From assembly GCF_030285625.1 (NCBI RefSeq), contig NZ_CP127294.1, positions 9,866,001-9,930,000 of the forward strand: a DNA stretch of 64,000 nucleotides, given 5' to 3'. The first letter of the stretch is position 1; the number at the start of each line of letters is the position of its first letter. Below the pieces are notes generated by a model, which did no database searches, was not told where the DNA came from, and saw only the letters and a list, made by a program, of their open reading frames with translations. This stretch comes from Amycolatopsis sp. 2-15. Lineage in GTDB: Bacteria > Actinomycetota > Actinomycetes > Mycobacteriales > Pseudonocardiaceae. The position numbers and the translations under genes are program-made. Positions 15,967 through 24,502 of the stretch are shown here, one piece after another.

Positions 15967-16308
15967 CCTTCGGCGAAGGCAAGCAACCTCCAGATCCAGT
16001 CGAGCCGCGGCTCGATTGTTTTCGTGGTCAGCGCGCTCGCGCTGATGCCCGGCCGACGGCGCACCCACGAAGTTCTTCCCTTGAGCAACTCAAGGGGCCC
16101 CACGCGCCGACGCCGCCTTTGACCGCCGCTGGCGCTCGGTCTCGACCACCGACCCACGTCCGCCAGCGCAACCGGGCCTGACCGGCGAAACCTCGGCCTG
16201 GAGCGAAGCCAACGCGTCGCAAACCGGCCAGCTCTCCCGGCAGCAGCCACCACGCAAGACCGCACCAGCATTCGAACCGAACCACCGGGCCCTATAGGCG
16301 ACCACAGC
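15967..16308. other. Intergenic tract with no supported gene
   Basis: No frame here has a start signal and recognisable protein. Two weak hairpins are visible: TCGAGCC/GGCTCGA with TTGTTTT after it (about 15998-16022), which may terminate the coiled-coil gene, and TTGAG-CAA-CTCAA near 16083-16094. Confidence 0.4.
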
Positions 16309-16530
16309 GCGAGATCGCGCCGGTGTGGGGAGCGAGCGGTGCGATCGGCCGCCAGGCCGATCCGACCGCTCGCTCCCCACACCGGCTGCGAGGCGATCTC
16401 GCACGCCTCGGCGGAGCCGAGGCAGACAACACAGCGATCCCGCCGTTCGCCCCGGCGGAGCCGAGGCGAACGGCGGGAGAGCCAACTCGCGAGTAACCTT
16501 CCCCCGACAAGCGGGGCGCCAGGCGCCCCG
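16309..16530. repeat. Cluster of four strong inverted repeats upstream of the stress-protein gene
   Basis: Four hairpins follow one another. The first spans 16309-16402: outer arms GCGAGATCGC/GCGATCTCGC and inner 31-base arms 16320-16350 and 16355-16385 with only two mismatched pairs. The second is an 8-bp stem at 16405-16412/16416-16423. The third is a perfect 14-bp stem at 16438-16451/16465-16478. The fourth is a 9-bp stem at 16512-16520/16522-16530, 25 bases before the next ATG. Confidence 0.85.
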
Positions 16531-16555
16531 ATTCGGGATCGCCGGGAGGTTTCGG

Positions 16556-17005
16556 ATGGCTGTCTATCGGACCGTGGTGGTGGGGACGGACGGGTCGGAC
16601 TCGTCGTTCGCCGCGGTGGATCGGGCGGCGGGGGTGGCCGCGGATGCCGGGGCGAAGCTGGTCGTGGTGTGCGCGTATTACCCCGCCAGTAAGCACGACG
16701 TGGAGCAGGCGCAGGACGAGCTCGGCGACGAGGCTTACCAGGTTGTCGGGTCGGCGCCGGCGGAGGACACGTTGCAGAGCGCGCGTGATCGGGCTGTGAA
16801 GGCCGGGGCGAAGGACATCGAGACCATCGCCATGACCGGTGAGCCGGTGCACGCGCTGCGCAAGGTCGTGCACGAGACGTCGGCCGACCTGCTCGTGGTG
16901 GGCAACCGCGGCCTCAACACGCTCGCCGGGCGGATCCTCGGCTCGGTGCCGGCGGAGGTGGCGCGCAAGTCGGGTGTCGACGTGCTGATCGTGCACACCA
17001 CCTGA
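16556..17005 (+). CDS. Universal stress protein (UspA family)
   Basis: This 149-residue single-domain Usp starts MAVYRTVVVGTDGSDSS. It has the ATP-binding signature GNRGLNTLAGRILGSVP near residue 120, the GxxG-x9-GS type, and the closing strand VDVLIVHTT. ATP-binding Usp proteins act in the cytoplasm during starvation and redox stress. The GGGAGG ribosome-binding site lies 8 bases before the ATG at 16556. Only three bases separate its stop from the adenylate cyclase gene, so the two are cotranscribed. The hairpin nearest the start could influence translation. Confidence 0.92.
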   Translation: MAVYRTVVVGTDGSDSSFAAVDRAAGVAADAGAKLVVVCAYYPASKHDVEQAQDELGDEAYQVVGSAPAEDTLQSARDRAVKAGAKDIETIAMTGEPVHALRKVVHETSADLLVVGNRGLNTLAGRILGSVPAEVARKSGVDVLIVHTT

Positions 17006-17008
17006 GCC

Positions 17009-18112
17009 GTGGCCGAATCCTCTGAGGTGCAGCACCAGCTCGAGAAGCTCCTCCTCGGCGGGCCGCGCAGGTACACCCGCCTGGAGGTCGCGGAAAAGGC
17101 CGGGGTGCCCGAGGAACGCTCGCGCCGGTTGTGGCGCGCTCTCGGGTTCGCGGCGGCCGAGGACGACGAGGTGGTGTTCACCGACGCCGACGTCGCCGCC
17201 ATGCGCACGGCCGACCAGCTCATCGCGTCCGGGCTCGTGGCGCGCAACCTCGAGGTCGCCGTGACGCGCGCGCTCGGCCAGCACCTGTCGCGCCTGGCCG
17301 AGTGGCAGGTGCACATGCTGTGGTCGCTCATCGCCGGAAAACCGGGCCTCGACGACAGCCAGGTCACCAAGCTCGTCGCGCGGCTGCTGCCCGAGCTGGA
17401 GCAGGTGCAGAGCTTCGTGTGGCGCCGCCACCTCGTGGCGTACGCCGGGCGCGCGTTCGCCACCGACGAGGACCTGGAGGCGCGGCCGCAGGTCGTCGGT
17501 TTCGTCGACATGGTGGGCTACACCAAAATGACCCGCGAGGTCGACGAGGACGAGCTCAGCCACGTGCTCGACGCGTTCGAGTCACTGGCCGCGGGTGTGA
17601 TCGCCGACCACCGCGGCCGGATCGTGAAGATGATCGGCGACGAGGTCTTTTTCGTCACCGACTCCCCCGGCTCGGGCGCCGAGATCGCCCTCACCCTCAC
17701 CGAGCGCGCGTCGGCGTCGGACGACCTGCCCGCCGTCCGCGCGGGGCTGGCTTCGGGGCGGGTGCTGTCCCGCTTCGGCGACGTCTACGGCTCCGTGGTG
17801 AACCTCGCCGCGCGGCTCACGTCCGTCGCCCGCCCCGGCACTGTGCTCGTCGACCGCGAGCTGGCGGCCGAGCTGGAGCCCCTGCCGGAGTACGAGCTGC
17901 GGTCACGCCGGCCCGTCGCCGTGCGCGGATACAACCGGCTACGGACCTCGGTGCTGCGGCGGGCGCAGGACGGGCCGTCGGGGAAGTTCGCGGAGGCGCA
18001 GGAGCGCGCGGCCGAGGCCATGGGGCTGCCCGAGACGATCCGTCCCGCCGATGAGCCGGACGGTCCCGAAGATCTCACGCTGGGTTCCCGGCGCCGGCGT
18101 CGCAAGCGCTGA
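17009..18112 (+). CDS. Class III adenylate cyclase with N-terminal regulatory domain
   Basis: This 367-residue soluble cyclase starts at GTG. Residues about 1-155 form an all-helical regulatory region like that of the mycobacterial pH-sensing cyclase Rv1264. The catalytic domain follows: metal Asp167 in GFVDMVGYTKM, second metal Asp211 in MIGDEVFF, substrate-selecting Lys207 (KMIGD) and Asp258 (FGDVYGSVVN), and transition-state Asn265 and Arg269 in VNLAARL. The Lys/Asp pair indicates ATP to cAMP rather than GTP to cGMP. The C-terminus is basic (RRRRRKR). It shares an operon with a universal stress protein. Its stop abuts the stop of paaE on the other strand as TGATCA. Confidence 0.9.
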   Translation: MAESSEVQHQLEKLLLGGPRRYTRLEVAEKAGVPEERSRRLWRALGFAAAEDDEVVFTDADVAAMRTADQLIASGLVARNLEVAVTRALGQHLSRLAEWQVHMLWSLIAGKPGLDDSQVTKLVARLLPELEQVQSFVWRRHLVAYAGRAFATDEDLEARPQVVGFVDMVGYTKMTREVDEDELSHVLDAFESLAAGVIADHRGRIVKMIGDEVFFVTDSPGSGAEIALTLTERASASDDLPAVRAGLASGRVLSRFGDVYGSVVNLAARLTSVARPGTVLVDRELAAELEPLPEYELRSRRPVAVRGYNRLRTSVLRRAQDGPSGKFAEAQERAAEAMGLPETIRPADEPDGPEDLTLGSRRRRRKR

Positions 18113-19189
18113 TCAAGCGTCGTAGTCCACCGTCACGCGCTCGCTCGCCGGATGCGACTGGCACGTCAGCACGAACCCCGCGTCCACCTCGGCCTTCTCC
18201 AGCGCGAAGTTCCGCCGCATGTCCACGGCACCGTCGGTCACGCGCGCCCGGCACGTGCCGCACACCCCGCCCTTGCACGCGAACGGCAGGTCCGGCCGGA
18301 ACTTCTGCGCACCGTCCAGAATGGACGATTCCTGCGGCAGGCTCATCGTCGTCGAACGGCCGTCGAGGATCAGCGTGACCTCCGACGCGGCGCCGGCCAC
18401 CGCCGGATCGACGTGCTTGACCGGCTCCGGCGGCACGTCGTCCACGTAGAACAGTTCCTGATGGACACTCGACTCCGGCACCCCCAGGGACGCCAGCACT
18501 TCCTGCGCGCCCGTGACCAGCCCGAACGGACCGCACAGCCAGAAGTGGTCCACCGACTCCACCGGCACCAGCGAGCCGAACAGCGCGCGCAGCTTGTCGG
18601 CGTCGAGGCGGCCGGTGAACAGCTCGGCCTCGCGCGGTTCCCGCGACAGCACGTGGATGAGCTCGAGCCGCGCCGGGTAGCGGTCCTTCAAATCGGCCAG
18701 CTCGTCGGCGAACATCACCGTGTCCGTGCGGCGGTTGCCGTACAGTACAGTGACGGTGGCGTCCGGCGTGGCGAGCAGCGACGCGACGATCGACAGCACC
18801 GGCGTGATGCCCGAACCGGCCGCGATCAGCACGTGGTGACCGCCCGCGGTCAGATCCGGCGTGAAGGTCCCCGTCGGCGCGGAGACCTCGACGACGTCAC
18901 CCGGGCGGACGTCCTGCACGAGCCACGACGAGAACACACCTTCGGGAACCAGGCGCACGCCCACGCGCGGCCGCTGGCCCGCAGGAGCGCAGATCGAGTA
19001 CGACCGGCGCTCGTCGCGGCCGTCGACGGTGCGGCGCAGCGTCAGCGACTGGCCGGGCGCGAAGGCGAACGTCTCGGCCAGCTCTTCCGGCACGTCGAAG
19101 GTCACGGCGACCGCGTCGTCGCACAGCCGCTCGACGTCGGCCACCCGCAGGGAGTGGAAGCCGGTGCGCCGGGAAATCGTGCTGGTCAA
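18113..19189 (-). CDS. paaE: Phenylacetyl-CoA 1,2-epoxidase, reductase subunit PaaE
   Basis: This 358-residue flavoprotein feeds electrons from NADPH to the PaaA diiron site. Domains in order: FAD-binding ferredoxin-reductase barrel with RRSYSICAP, nucleotide-binding domain with AAGSGITPVLSI, and C-terminal plant-type 2Fe-2S ferredoxin with CKGGVCGTCRARV and a fourth Cys in LTCQSHP. The start is a TTG at 19189, in frame and 7 bases after an AGGAG site formed by the last codons of paaD. Just one base separates the two genes. It is the last gene of paaZABCDE. Confidence 0.93.
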   Translation of the reverse strand: MTSTISRRTGFHSLRVADVERLCDDAVAVTFDVPEELAETFAFAPGQSLTLRRTVDGRDERRSYSICAPAGQRPRVGVRLVPEGVFSSWLVQDVRPGDVVEVSAPTGTFTPDLTAGGHHVLIAAGSGITPVLSIVASLLATPDATVTVLYGNRRTDTVMFADELADLKDRYPARLELIHVLSREPREAELFTGRLDADKLRALFGSLVPVESVDHFWLCGPFGLVTGAQEVLASLGVPESSVHQELFYVDDVPPEPVKHVDPAVAGAASEVTLILDGRSTTMSLPQESSILDGAQKFRPDLPFACKGGVCGTCRARVTDGAVDMRRNFALEKAEVDAGFVLTCQSHPASERVTVDYDA

Positions 19190-19190
19190 C

Positions 19191-19682
19191 TCAGATCTCC
19201 TTGACGTGTTCGAACGGTTCCAGGCACGCGCGGCAGCGGCGCAGCGCCCGGCACGCGGTGGCGCTGAACCGCGACTGCTCCTCGGTGTCGAGTGAACCGC
19301 AGTGCGGGCAGGCGACGCGCGACACGGGCGGTGACAACGTGAGCGGCACCGGTCCACTCGCCCGCTGCGGGGCGGCACCCGGCGGCGCGATGCCGGCCTC
19401 GGCGAGCTTGCGGCGCCCGTCGGCCGAGATCCAGTCCGAGGTCCACGCCGGTTCGAGCACCGTGCGGATCTCGACGTCCGAGTAGCCGGCGCCGAGCAGC
19501 GCGTGCTCCAGGTCGTCGCGCATGGTGTCCATGGCCGGACAGCCGGTGTAGGTGGGCGTGATGGCCACCGTCACGCGACCGTCCTCTTCGGACACCGAGC
19601 GCAGCACGCCGAGGTCGGCGAGCGTGAGCATCGGCAGCTCCGGGTCCGTCACGGTGGCTGCCACGGCCAGCGGGCTCACCAT
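19191..19682 (-). CDS. paaD: Phenylacetate pathway protein PaaD
   Basis: This 163-residue protein has an N-terminal MIP18/DUF59 domain with the conserved PELPMLTLADLGVLRSV and ITPTYTGCPAMDTM (reactive Cys). The C-terminal zinc-ribbon-like tail CPHCGSLDTEEQSRF...CRACLEPFEHVK is typical of PaaD. The family role is maturation of iron centres, needed for epoxidase activity, without being part of the purified core. The ATG at 19682 overlaps the paaC stop (ATGGTGA). Confidence 0.92.
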   Translation of the reverse strand: MVSPLAVAATVTDPELPMLTLADLGVLRSVSEEDGRVTVAITPTYTGCPAMDTMRDDLEHALLGAGYSDVEIRTVLEPAWTSDWISADGRRKLAEAGIAPPGAAPQRASGPVPLTLSPPVSRVACPHCGSLDTEEQSRFSATACRALRRCRACLEPFEHVKEI

Positions 19683-20533
19683 GTCGCATCCGGCATCGCT
19701 CGCGCCACACTCTGCAGCTGCGCCAGCAGGAAGCCCATCTGTTCCGTGTGGATCCCGTCGCGTCCGGTCCGCCCGGACACGCCGGCCACGGCCCCGGAAG
19801 TCGGCCGCTCCAGCGTGGCCGCGGCGAGCACCTGGTCGAGCACGACGTCGAACTCCGGCCGCAGCGAAGCGGCGTCCACCAGCTCCAGCGAGTGCGTCTT
19901 GAACAGCTCGTCGACGTACGGCCACACCGCGTCGAGGCCCTCCTGCATCCGCTCGTGCGACAGCGCGGTGCCGTCGCCGAGCCGAACGACCCACTGCGCC
20001 GCGTAGTCGCGGTGGTAGGCCAGCTCCTTCACGCCCTTGGCCGCGATCGCCGCGAGCACCGGGTCCACACTGGACTCGAGTTGCTGCAGCAACGCCAGCC
20101 GCCAAGTGGAGAACACGAGCAGGCGGGCCATCAGGTGCCCGAAGTGACCACCACCGAGCTCGGCGAGGCGGACGTTGCGGAACTCGTGCTCGGCCCGCAG
20201 GAACGCGAGCGTGTCCTCCGAGCGGTCGGTGCCGTCGGCCTTGCCGGCGCGCGCCAGCAGCAGCCGGGCCTGGCCGAGCAGGTCGAGGCCGATGTTGGCG
20301 ATCGCCACCTCGTCCTCGAGCTCCGGCGCGTTCGTGACCCACTCCTGCAGGCGGTGGGAGAACACCAGCGCGTCGTCGCCCAGCATCAGGCAGTACGCGG
20401 CCAGCTCAGCGGCGTCCACGCCCGTGGGCACCGTGATGTCCACACCGGACAGCGGGTCTGCGAAGCCGGTGCCGAAGGCCCACCGGGCGTCGTTGTCATC
20501 GGTGATGGCCTCATAGACGTTGTCAAAAGACAC
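19676..20533 (-). CDS. paaC: Phenylacetyl-CoA 1,2-epoxidase, structural subunit PaaC
   Basis: This 285-residue all-helical ferritin-like protein pairs with PaaA in the epoxidase core but does not carry the catalytic diiron centre. Recognisable stretches are LGDDALVFSHRLQEW, EDEVAIANIGLDLLGQARLLL and KGVKELAYHRDYAAQWVVRLGDGT, all typical of PaaC. The GTG at 20533 has an AAGGGG site about 10 bases upstream. The 3' end overlaps paaD. Confidence 0.94.
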   Translation of the reverse strand: MSFDNVYEAITDDNDARWAFGTGFADPLSGVDITVPTGVDAAELAAYCLMLGDDALVFSHRLQEWVTNAPELEDEVAIANIGLDLLGQARLLLARAGKADGTDRSEDTLAFLRAEHEFRNVRLAELGGGHFGHLMARLLVFSTWRLALLQQLESSVDPVLAAIAAKGVKELAYHRDYAAQWVVRLGDGTALSHERMQEGLDAVWPYVDELFKTHSLELVDAASLRPEFDVVLDQVLAAATLERPTSGAVAGVSGRTGRDGIHTEQMGFLLAQLQSVARAMPDATW

Positions 20534-20547
20534 AGCAGGACATCCCC

Positions 20548-20832
20548 TTACATGTGCGGAACGTTGTCGGGAATGTCGTAGAACGTCGGGTGCCGGTAGA
20601 CCTTGTCGCCGCTGGGCGCGAAGAACGGGTCCTTCTCGTCCGGCGAGGACGCGGTGATGTCGTCGGCACGGACGACCCAGATCGAGACACCCTCGTTGCG
20701 CCGCGTGTACAGGTCACGGGCGTTGTGCAGCGCCATCTGGTCGTCCGCCGCGTGCAGCGAGCCCACGTGCACGTGGTTCAGCCCGCGCTTGCCCCGCACG
20801 AACACCTCGTACAACGGCCAATCGTGCTTCAC
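20548..20832 (-). CDS. paaB: Phenylacetyl-CoA 1,2-epoxidase subunit PaaB
   Basis: This 94-residue small subunit starts [20 protein letters not shown] and includes [36 protein letters not shown], the family core. PaaB is thought to help assemble the epoxidase complex and connect the reductase. The GTG at 20832 overlaps the paaA stop (GTGA) and is preceded by GAGGAGGG. That site lies inside the coding tail of paaA. Confidence 0.94.
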   Translation of the reverse strand: MKHDWPLYEVFVRGKRGLNHVHVGSLHAADDQMALHNARDLYTRRNEGVSIWVVRADDITASSPDEKDPFFAPSGDKVYRHPTFYDIPDNVPHM

Positions 20833-21839
20833 AGCGAACCCTCCTCTGTGTTCTGGGGCCGAGCCCCAGGCCCCGGCCGGGGGGCGAGCCCCCCTGGACC
20901 CCCCAACTGCGATTTGGCAGCATGCGCAACAGCAGCTTCCCGCACCCAGGCTCCCTCGTCGTGCGCCTGCTTTCGATGAGAAACGCGCGTCTTGTTGCAC
21001 GGACCGTTGCCCTGCAGCACGTTCTTGAACTCGTCCCAGTCGACCGCCCCGAAGTCGTAGTGCTCCCGTGAAGCGTTCCAGCGCAGGTCCGGGTCCGGGA
21101 ACGTGACGCCCAGCGCCTCCGCCTGCGGCACTGACATGTCGACAAAGCGCTGCCGCAGCTCGTCGTTGGTGTGCCGCTTGACCTTCCACGCCATGGACTG
21201 CGCGGTGTTCGGCGACTCGGCGTCGGGCGGGCCGAACATCATCAGCGACGGCCACCACCAGCGGTTCACGGCCTCCTGCACCATGTCCCGCTGCTGCTGC
21301 GTGCCGCGCATCATCGTCATCAGCAGCTCGAAACCCTGCCGCTGGTGGAACGACTCTTCCTTGCAGATCCGGATCATCGCCCGCGCGTACGGCCCGTACG
21401 AGCTGCGGCACAGCGGCACCTGGTTGCAGATCGCGGCGCCGTCGACCAGCCAGCCGATCACGCCGACGTCGGCGAAGGTCAGCGTCGGGTAGTTGAAGAT
21501 CGACGAGTACTTCTGCCGGCCGCTGATCAGCTTGTCGGTGAGATCCGCGCGGTCCGCGCCCAGCGTGGCCGCGGCCGAGTACAGGTAGAGCCCGTGGCCG
21601 GCCTCGTCCTGCACCTTCGCGAGCAGGATCGCCTTGCGGCGCAACGAAGGCGCGCGCGTGATCCAGTTGCCCTCGGGCTGCATGCCGATGATCTCCGAGT
21701 GCGCGTGCTGCGCGATCTGGCGGATCATCGTCTTGCGGTAGCCCTCGGGCACCCAGTCGCGTGGCTCGATGCGCTGGTCGCGCTCGATGGTGTGCTCGAA
21801 GTGGGCTTCAAGGTCGGACTCGGGGAGAGTTGCGGTCAC
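20829..21839 (-). CDS. paaA: Phenylacetyl-CoA 1,2-epoxidase, catalytic subunit PaaA
   Basis: This 336-residue ferritin-like diiron oxygenase converts phenylacetyl-CoA to the ring-1,2-epoxide. Diiron ligands sit in the helices containing [17 protein letters not shown] (EAGH) and [15 protein letters not shown] (EESFH), with [11 protein letters not shown] and [15 protein letters not shown] as further family marks. The GTG at 21839 overlaps the paaZ stop (GTGA). The body matches the family up to about [13 protein letters not shown]. The last 25 or so residues are Gly/Pro-rich and are encoded by a palindromic GC repeat, which looks like an unusual 3' extension. Confidence 0.94.
   Translation of the reverse strand: MTATLPESDLEAHFEHTIERDQRIEPRDWVPEGYRKTMIRQIAQHAHSEIIGMQPEGNWITRAPSLRRKAILLAKVQDEAGHGLYLYSAAATLGADRADLTDKLISGRQKYSSIFNYPTLTFADVGVIGWLVDGAAICNQVPLCRSSYGPYARAMIRICKEESFHQRQGFELLMTMMRGTQQQRDMVQEAVNRWWWPSLMMFGPPDAESPNTAQSMAWKVKRHTNDELRQRFVDMSVPQAEALGVTFPDPDLRWNASREHYDFGAVDWDEFKNVLQGNGPCNKTRVSHRKQAHDEGAWVREAAVAHAAKSQLGGPGGLAPRPGPGARPQNTEEGSL
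20854..20904. repeat. GC-rich palindromic element inside the 3' end of paaA
   Basis: Two nested hairpins occur in tandem: TGGGGC-CGA-GCCCCA (20854-20868) and GGGGGGC-GA-GCCCCCC (20879-20894), followed by TGGACCCCCC. This GGGGCGAGCCCCC...GGACCCCC pattern looks like intergenic repeats of high-GC actinobacteria. Here it is translated. Confidence 0.7.
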
Positions 21840-23863
21840 GGCTGCTCCTTCGAAACGAGCGTGAGCACGTCGTACTTCGCCACGGAATCGCCGGTCTGGT
21901 TCACGACGTCGGCGTCCCAGCGGACCTCGCCGTACTCCTGGTCGATGCGCGGGGTGATCTGCTTGGCGGTCAGTGTCACGGTGAGCGCGTCGCCTTCCTT
22001 GACCGGCGTGAGGAACCGCAGGTTCTCCAGGCCGTAGTTGGCGAGCACCGGGCCCGGCTCCGGTGAGACGAACAGGCCGGCGGCGAACGACACGACCAGG
22101 TAGCCGTGGGCGACGATCCCGCCGAACAGCGGGTTCGCGGCCGCGGCGGCCTCGTCGGTGTGGGCGTAGAAGGTGTCGCCGGTGAACTCGGCGAAGTGGT
22201 CGATGTCGGCGCGGGTCACCGTCCGCGGGCCGGCCACCACGGAATCGCCCACGCGCAGCTCGGCCAGCGACTTGCGGAACGGGTGCTCGCCCTCCACGCG
22301 CGGCGCGCCCTCGATCCACCGCCCGGTGACGGTGCTGAGCACCTTCGGGCTGGCCTGCACGGCCGTGCGCTGCATGTGGTGCAGCACGCCGCGGATGCCG
22401 CCCATCTCCTCGCCACCGCCGGCGCGACCCGGACCACCGTGCACGAGCTGCGGCATCGGCGAGCCGTGGCCCGTCGACTCCTTCGCGTCGTCGGCGTCGA
22501 GCACGAGCAGCCGGCCGTGGTACGGCGCGACGCCCAGCACGATCGTCCGCGCGAACTCCGGGTCGCCGGTCACGATCGACCCGGCGAGGCTGCCGCCGCC
22601 GCGCGCCGCGAACTCGATGACCTGCTCGATCGAGGTGTAGGGCATCAGCGTGGACACCGGGCCGAACGCCTCGACCTCGTGCGGCTCCGAACGCTGCGGG
22701 TCGGCCTTGAGCAGCACCGGCGACAGGAACGCACCGGTCGACTCGTCGGCGCCGACCACGTCGACGTGCTCCGGGTCGCCGTAGACGACACTGCCGGCGT
22801 CGAGCAGGGCCTTGAGCGAACGGCGGACCTCTTCGCGCTGCTCCAGGCTGGCCAGCGCGCCCATGCGCACGCCCTCGGCGGCCGGGTTGCCGACCACGAC
22901 CTTCGCCAGGCGCGCACTCGCGGCCTCGGCGACGTCGTCGAGCATCTCCTCCGGCACGAACGCGCGGCGGATCGCGGTGCACTTCTGGCCCGCCTTCACG
23001 GTCATCTCCGTGACCAGCTGCTTCACGAACAGGTCGAACTCCGGTGTGCTCGGCCGCGCGTCGGGCGCGAGGATCGAGCAGTTCAGCGAGTCGGCCTCCG
23101 CGTTGAAGCGCACGGAGTTGCGCACGACCGCGGGGTGCGCGCGCAGCTTCTGCGCGGTGGACGCGGAACCGGTGAACGACACCAGGTCCTGCGCGGTCAC
23201 GTGGTCGAGCAGGTCGCCGACGCTGCCGGCGATGAACTGCAGTGAACCCTCGGGCAGGAGGCCGGACTCGATGATCAGCTCGACGAGCTTCGCGGTGAGG
23301 TAGGCCGTCTGGCTCGCGGGCTTGATCAGGCTCGGCACGCCGGCGAGGAACGCGGGCGCGAACTTCTCCAGCGGCCCCCACACCGGGAAGTTGAACGCGT
23401 TGATCTGGATCGCGACCCCGTGCAGCGGCACGGCGACGTGCTGCGCGACGAAGGTGCCGCCCTTGCTCAGCGGCTCGACCGCGCCGTCGATGTACACGGT
23501 GTCGTTGGGCAGCTCGCGCTTGCCCTTCGACGCGTAGCTGAACAGCACGCCGATGCCGCCGTCGACGTCGAACTTCGAGTCGCCCAGTGTGGCGCCGGTG
23601 CGCGCCGACACCGCGTAGAGCTCCTCGCGGTGCTCGCGCAGGTGGGACGCCAGAGCCTTGAGCAGGGCCGCACGCTGGTGGAACGTGAGCTCACGCAGGG
23701 CGGGGCCGCCCACGCGGCGGCCATAGTCGAGCGCGCCCGCGAAGTCGACGCCGGTCGACGAGACGCGGGCGACCTCCTCGCCGGTCGCCGCGTCGTGCAG
23801 CGGCGCTCCCTCGTCCGTCGCCGTGTGCCAGCCGCCGGAGACGTAGCTGCGGAGCAAAACCAT
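21836..23863 (-). CDS. paaZ: Bifunctional ring-opening hydrolase/aldehyde dehydrogenase PaaZ
   Basis: This 675-residue fusion opens the oxepin-CoA ring and oxidises the resulting aldehyde. Residues about 1-520 form the aldehyde dehydrogenase domain, with general base Glu256 in [10 protein letters not shown] and nucleophile Cys295 in [10 protein letters not shown], the same numbering as the E. coli enzyme. Residues about 535-675 form a MaoC-type hydratase with Asp563 and His568 in [10 protein letters not shown]. The ATG at 23863 is the first gene of the minus-strand paaZABCDE operon, under the PaaR-like operator at 23910-23931. Confidence 0.95.
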   Translation of the reverse strand: MVLLRSYVSGGWHTATDEGAPLHDAATGEEVARVSSTGVDFAGALDYGRRVGGPALRELTFHQRAALLKALASHLREHREELYAVSARTGATLGDSKFDVDGGIGVLFSYASKGKRELPNDTVYIDGAVEPLSKGGTFVAQHVAVPLHGVAIQINAFNFPVWGPLEKFAPAFLAGVPSLIKPASQTAYLTAKLVELIIESGLLPEGSLQFIAGSVGDLLDHVTAQDLVSFTGSASTAQKLRAHPAVVRNSVRFNAEADSLNCSILAPDARPSTPEFDLFVKQLVTEMTVKAGQKCTAIRRAFVPEEMLDDVAEAASARLAKVVVGNPAAEGVRMGALASLEQREEVRRSLKALLDAGSVVYGDPEHVDVVGADESTGAFLSPVLLKADPQRSEPHEVEAFGPVSTLMPYTSIEQVIEFAARGGGSLAGSIVTGDPEFARTIVLGVAPYHGRLLVLDADDAKESTGHGSPMPQLVHGGPGRAGGGEEMGGIRGVLHHMQRTAVQASPKVLSTVTGRWIEGAPRVEGEHPFRKSLAELRVGDSVVAGPRTVTRADIDHFAEFTGDTFYAHTDEAAAAANPLFGGIVAHGYLVVSFAAGLFVSPEPGPVLANYGLENLRFLTPVKEGDALTVTLTAKQITPRIDQEYGEVRWDADVVNQTGDSVAKYDVLTLVSKEQP

Positions 23864-23909
23864 GGGGCCCGACCCTCTCGCCGTGTCGTCTTGTGATGTG
23901 CCAACCCGG

Positions 23910-23931
23910 AATTACCAACCGGACGTTCAGT
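23910..23931 (-). promoter_or_regulatory. PaaR-like operator, paaZ side
   Basis: The 22 bases read AATTACCAACCGGACGTTCAGT minus the usual second base: all but three defined positions of the known PaaR palindrome (half-site ACTnACCG, centre nnCGnnCG, mirrored half-site) match. It lies downstream of a TACGAT (-10-like) box at 23938-23943 on the minus strand, where a bound repressor would block paaZ transcription. Confidence 0.65.
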
Positions 23932-23976
23932 AATTCCATCGTAGCCGCTCCTGCGCCTGATCGGAAGTCCTGGTGC

Positions 23977-24006
23977 TTGACAGCGAAGCTGCGGCGCATC
24001 TTTACT
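23977..24006 (+). promoter_or_regulatory. Promoter of the paaI-paaK-paaR transcript
   Basis: TTGACA at 23977-23982 is a consensus -35 box. TTTACT at 24001-24006 follows after an 18-base spacer. The -10 box runs into a perfect PaaR half-site ACTAACCG (24004-24011), and a full operator follows at 24020. Confidence 0.6.
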
Positions 24007-24019
24007 AACCGCAGGCCTG

Positions 24020-24041
24020 GATTACCGGCCATTCGGTCAGT
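24020..24041 (+). promoter_or_regulatory. PaaR-like operator, paaI side
   Basis: TTACCGGCCATTCGGTCAGT (24022-24041) with two bases before it fits the 22-bp PaaR palindrome at all but three defined positions. It begins 14 bases after the -10 box, a classic roadblock position. Confidence 0.7.
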
Positions 24042-24079
24042 TGGACACAGCTCAGTTACTCACGGGGAGGTCGCCCGAC

Positions 24080-24502
24080 GTGACGGCGCGCAACGCGGCC
24101 CACGCCATGTTCGACACCGACGAGGCGTCGAAGGGCCTGGGCATCGAGCTCGTGGAGGCCGCCGACGGGCGCGCAGTCGCCACCATGAAGGTGACGGAGT
24201 CGATGGTCAACGGCCACGACATCGCCCACGGCGGCTACCTGTTCCTGCTCGCCGACACCGCGTTCGCCCTCGCGTGCAACACCCACGGACCGGTCACCGT
24301 CGCCTCCGGCGCCGAGATCTCCTTCGTCGCGGCCGGCCGCCTCGGCGACCACCTCACCGCCACGGCCACCGAGCGCACCCGCTACGGCCGCAACGGCATC
24401 TACGACGTCACCGTGCACCGGGACACCCCCGCCGGGCCCGAGGTCGTCGCCGAGTTCCGCGGCCGCAGCCGCGTCATCGAGAAGAGCCGGGAAAACCGAT
24501 GA
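24080..24502 (+). CDS. paaI: Phenylacetate pathway thioesterase PaaI
   Basis: This 140-residue hotdog-fold thioesterase has the HGG motif in HDIAHGGYLFLLADTAFALACN and the long central helix after it. PaaI hydrolyses ring-hydroxylated or dead-end phenylacetyl-CoA esters and so frees CoA. I start it at the GTG at 24080, which has GGGGAGG 9 bases upstream. A TTG at 24041 in the same frame lies inside the operator. The stop overlaps the paaK ATG by 4 bases. Confidence 0.9.
   Translation: MTARNAAHAMFDTDEASKGLGIELVEAADGRAVATMKVTESMVNGHDIAHGGYLFLLADTAFALACNTHGPVTVASGAEISFVAAGRLGDHLTATATERTRYGRNGIYDVTVHRDTPAGPEVVAEFRGRSRVIEKSRENR

Noticed and set aside
20829..23381. 850-codon minus-strand frame joined to PaaA
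   Set aside because: Only the last 336 codons are PaaA; the rest is an out-of-frame reading of paaZ.
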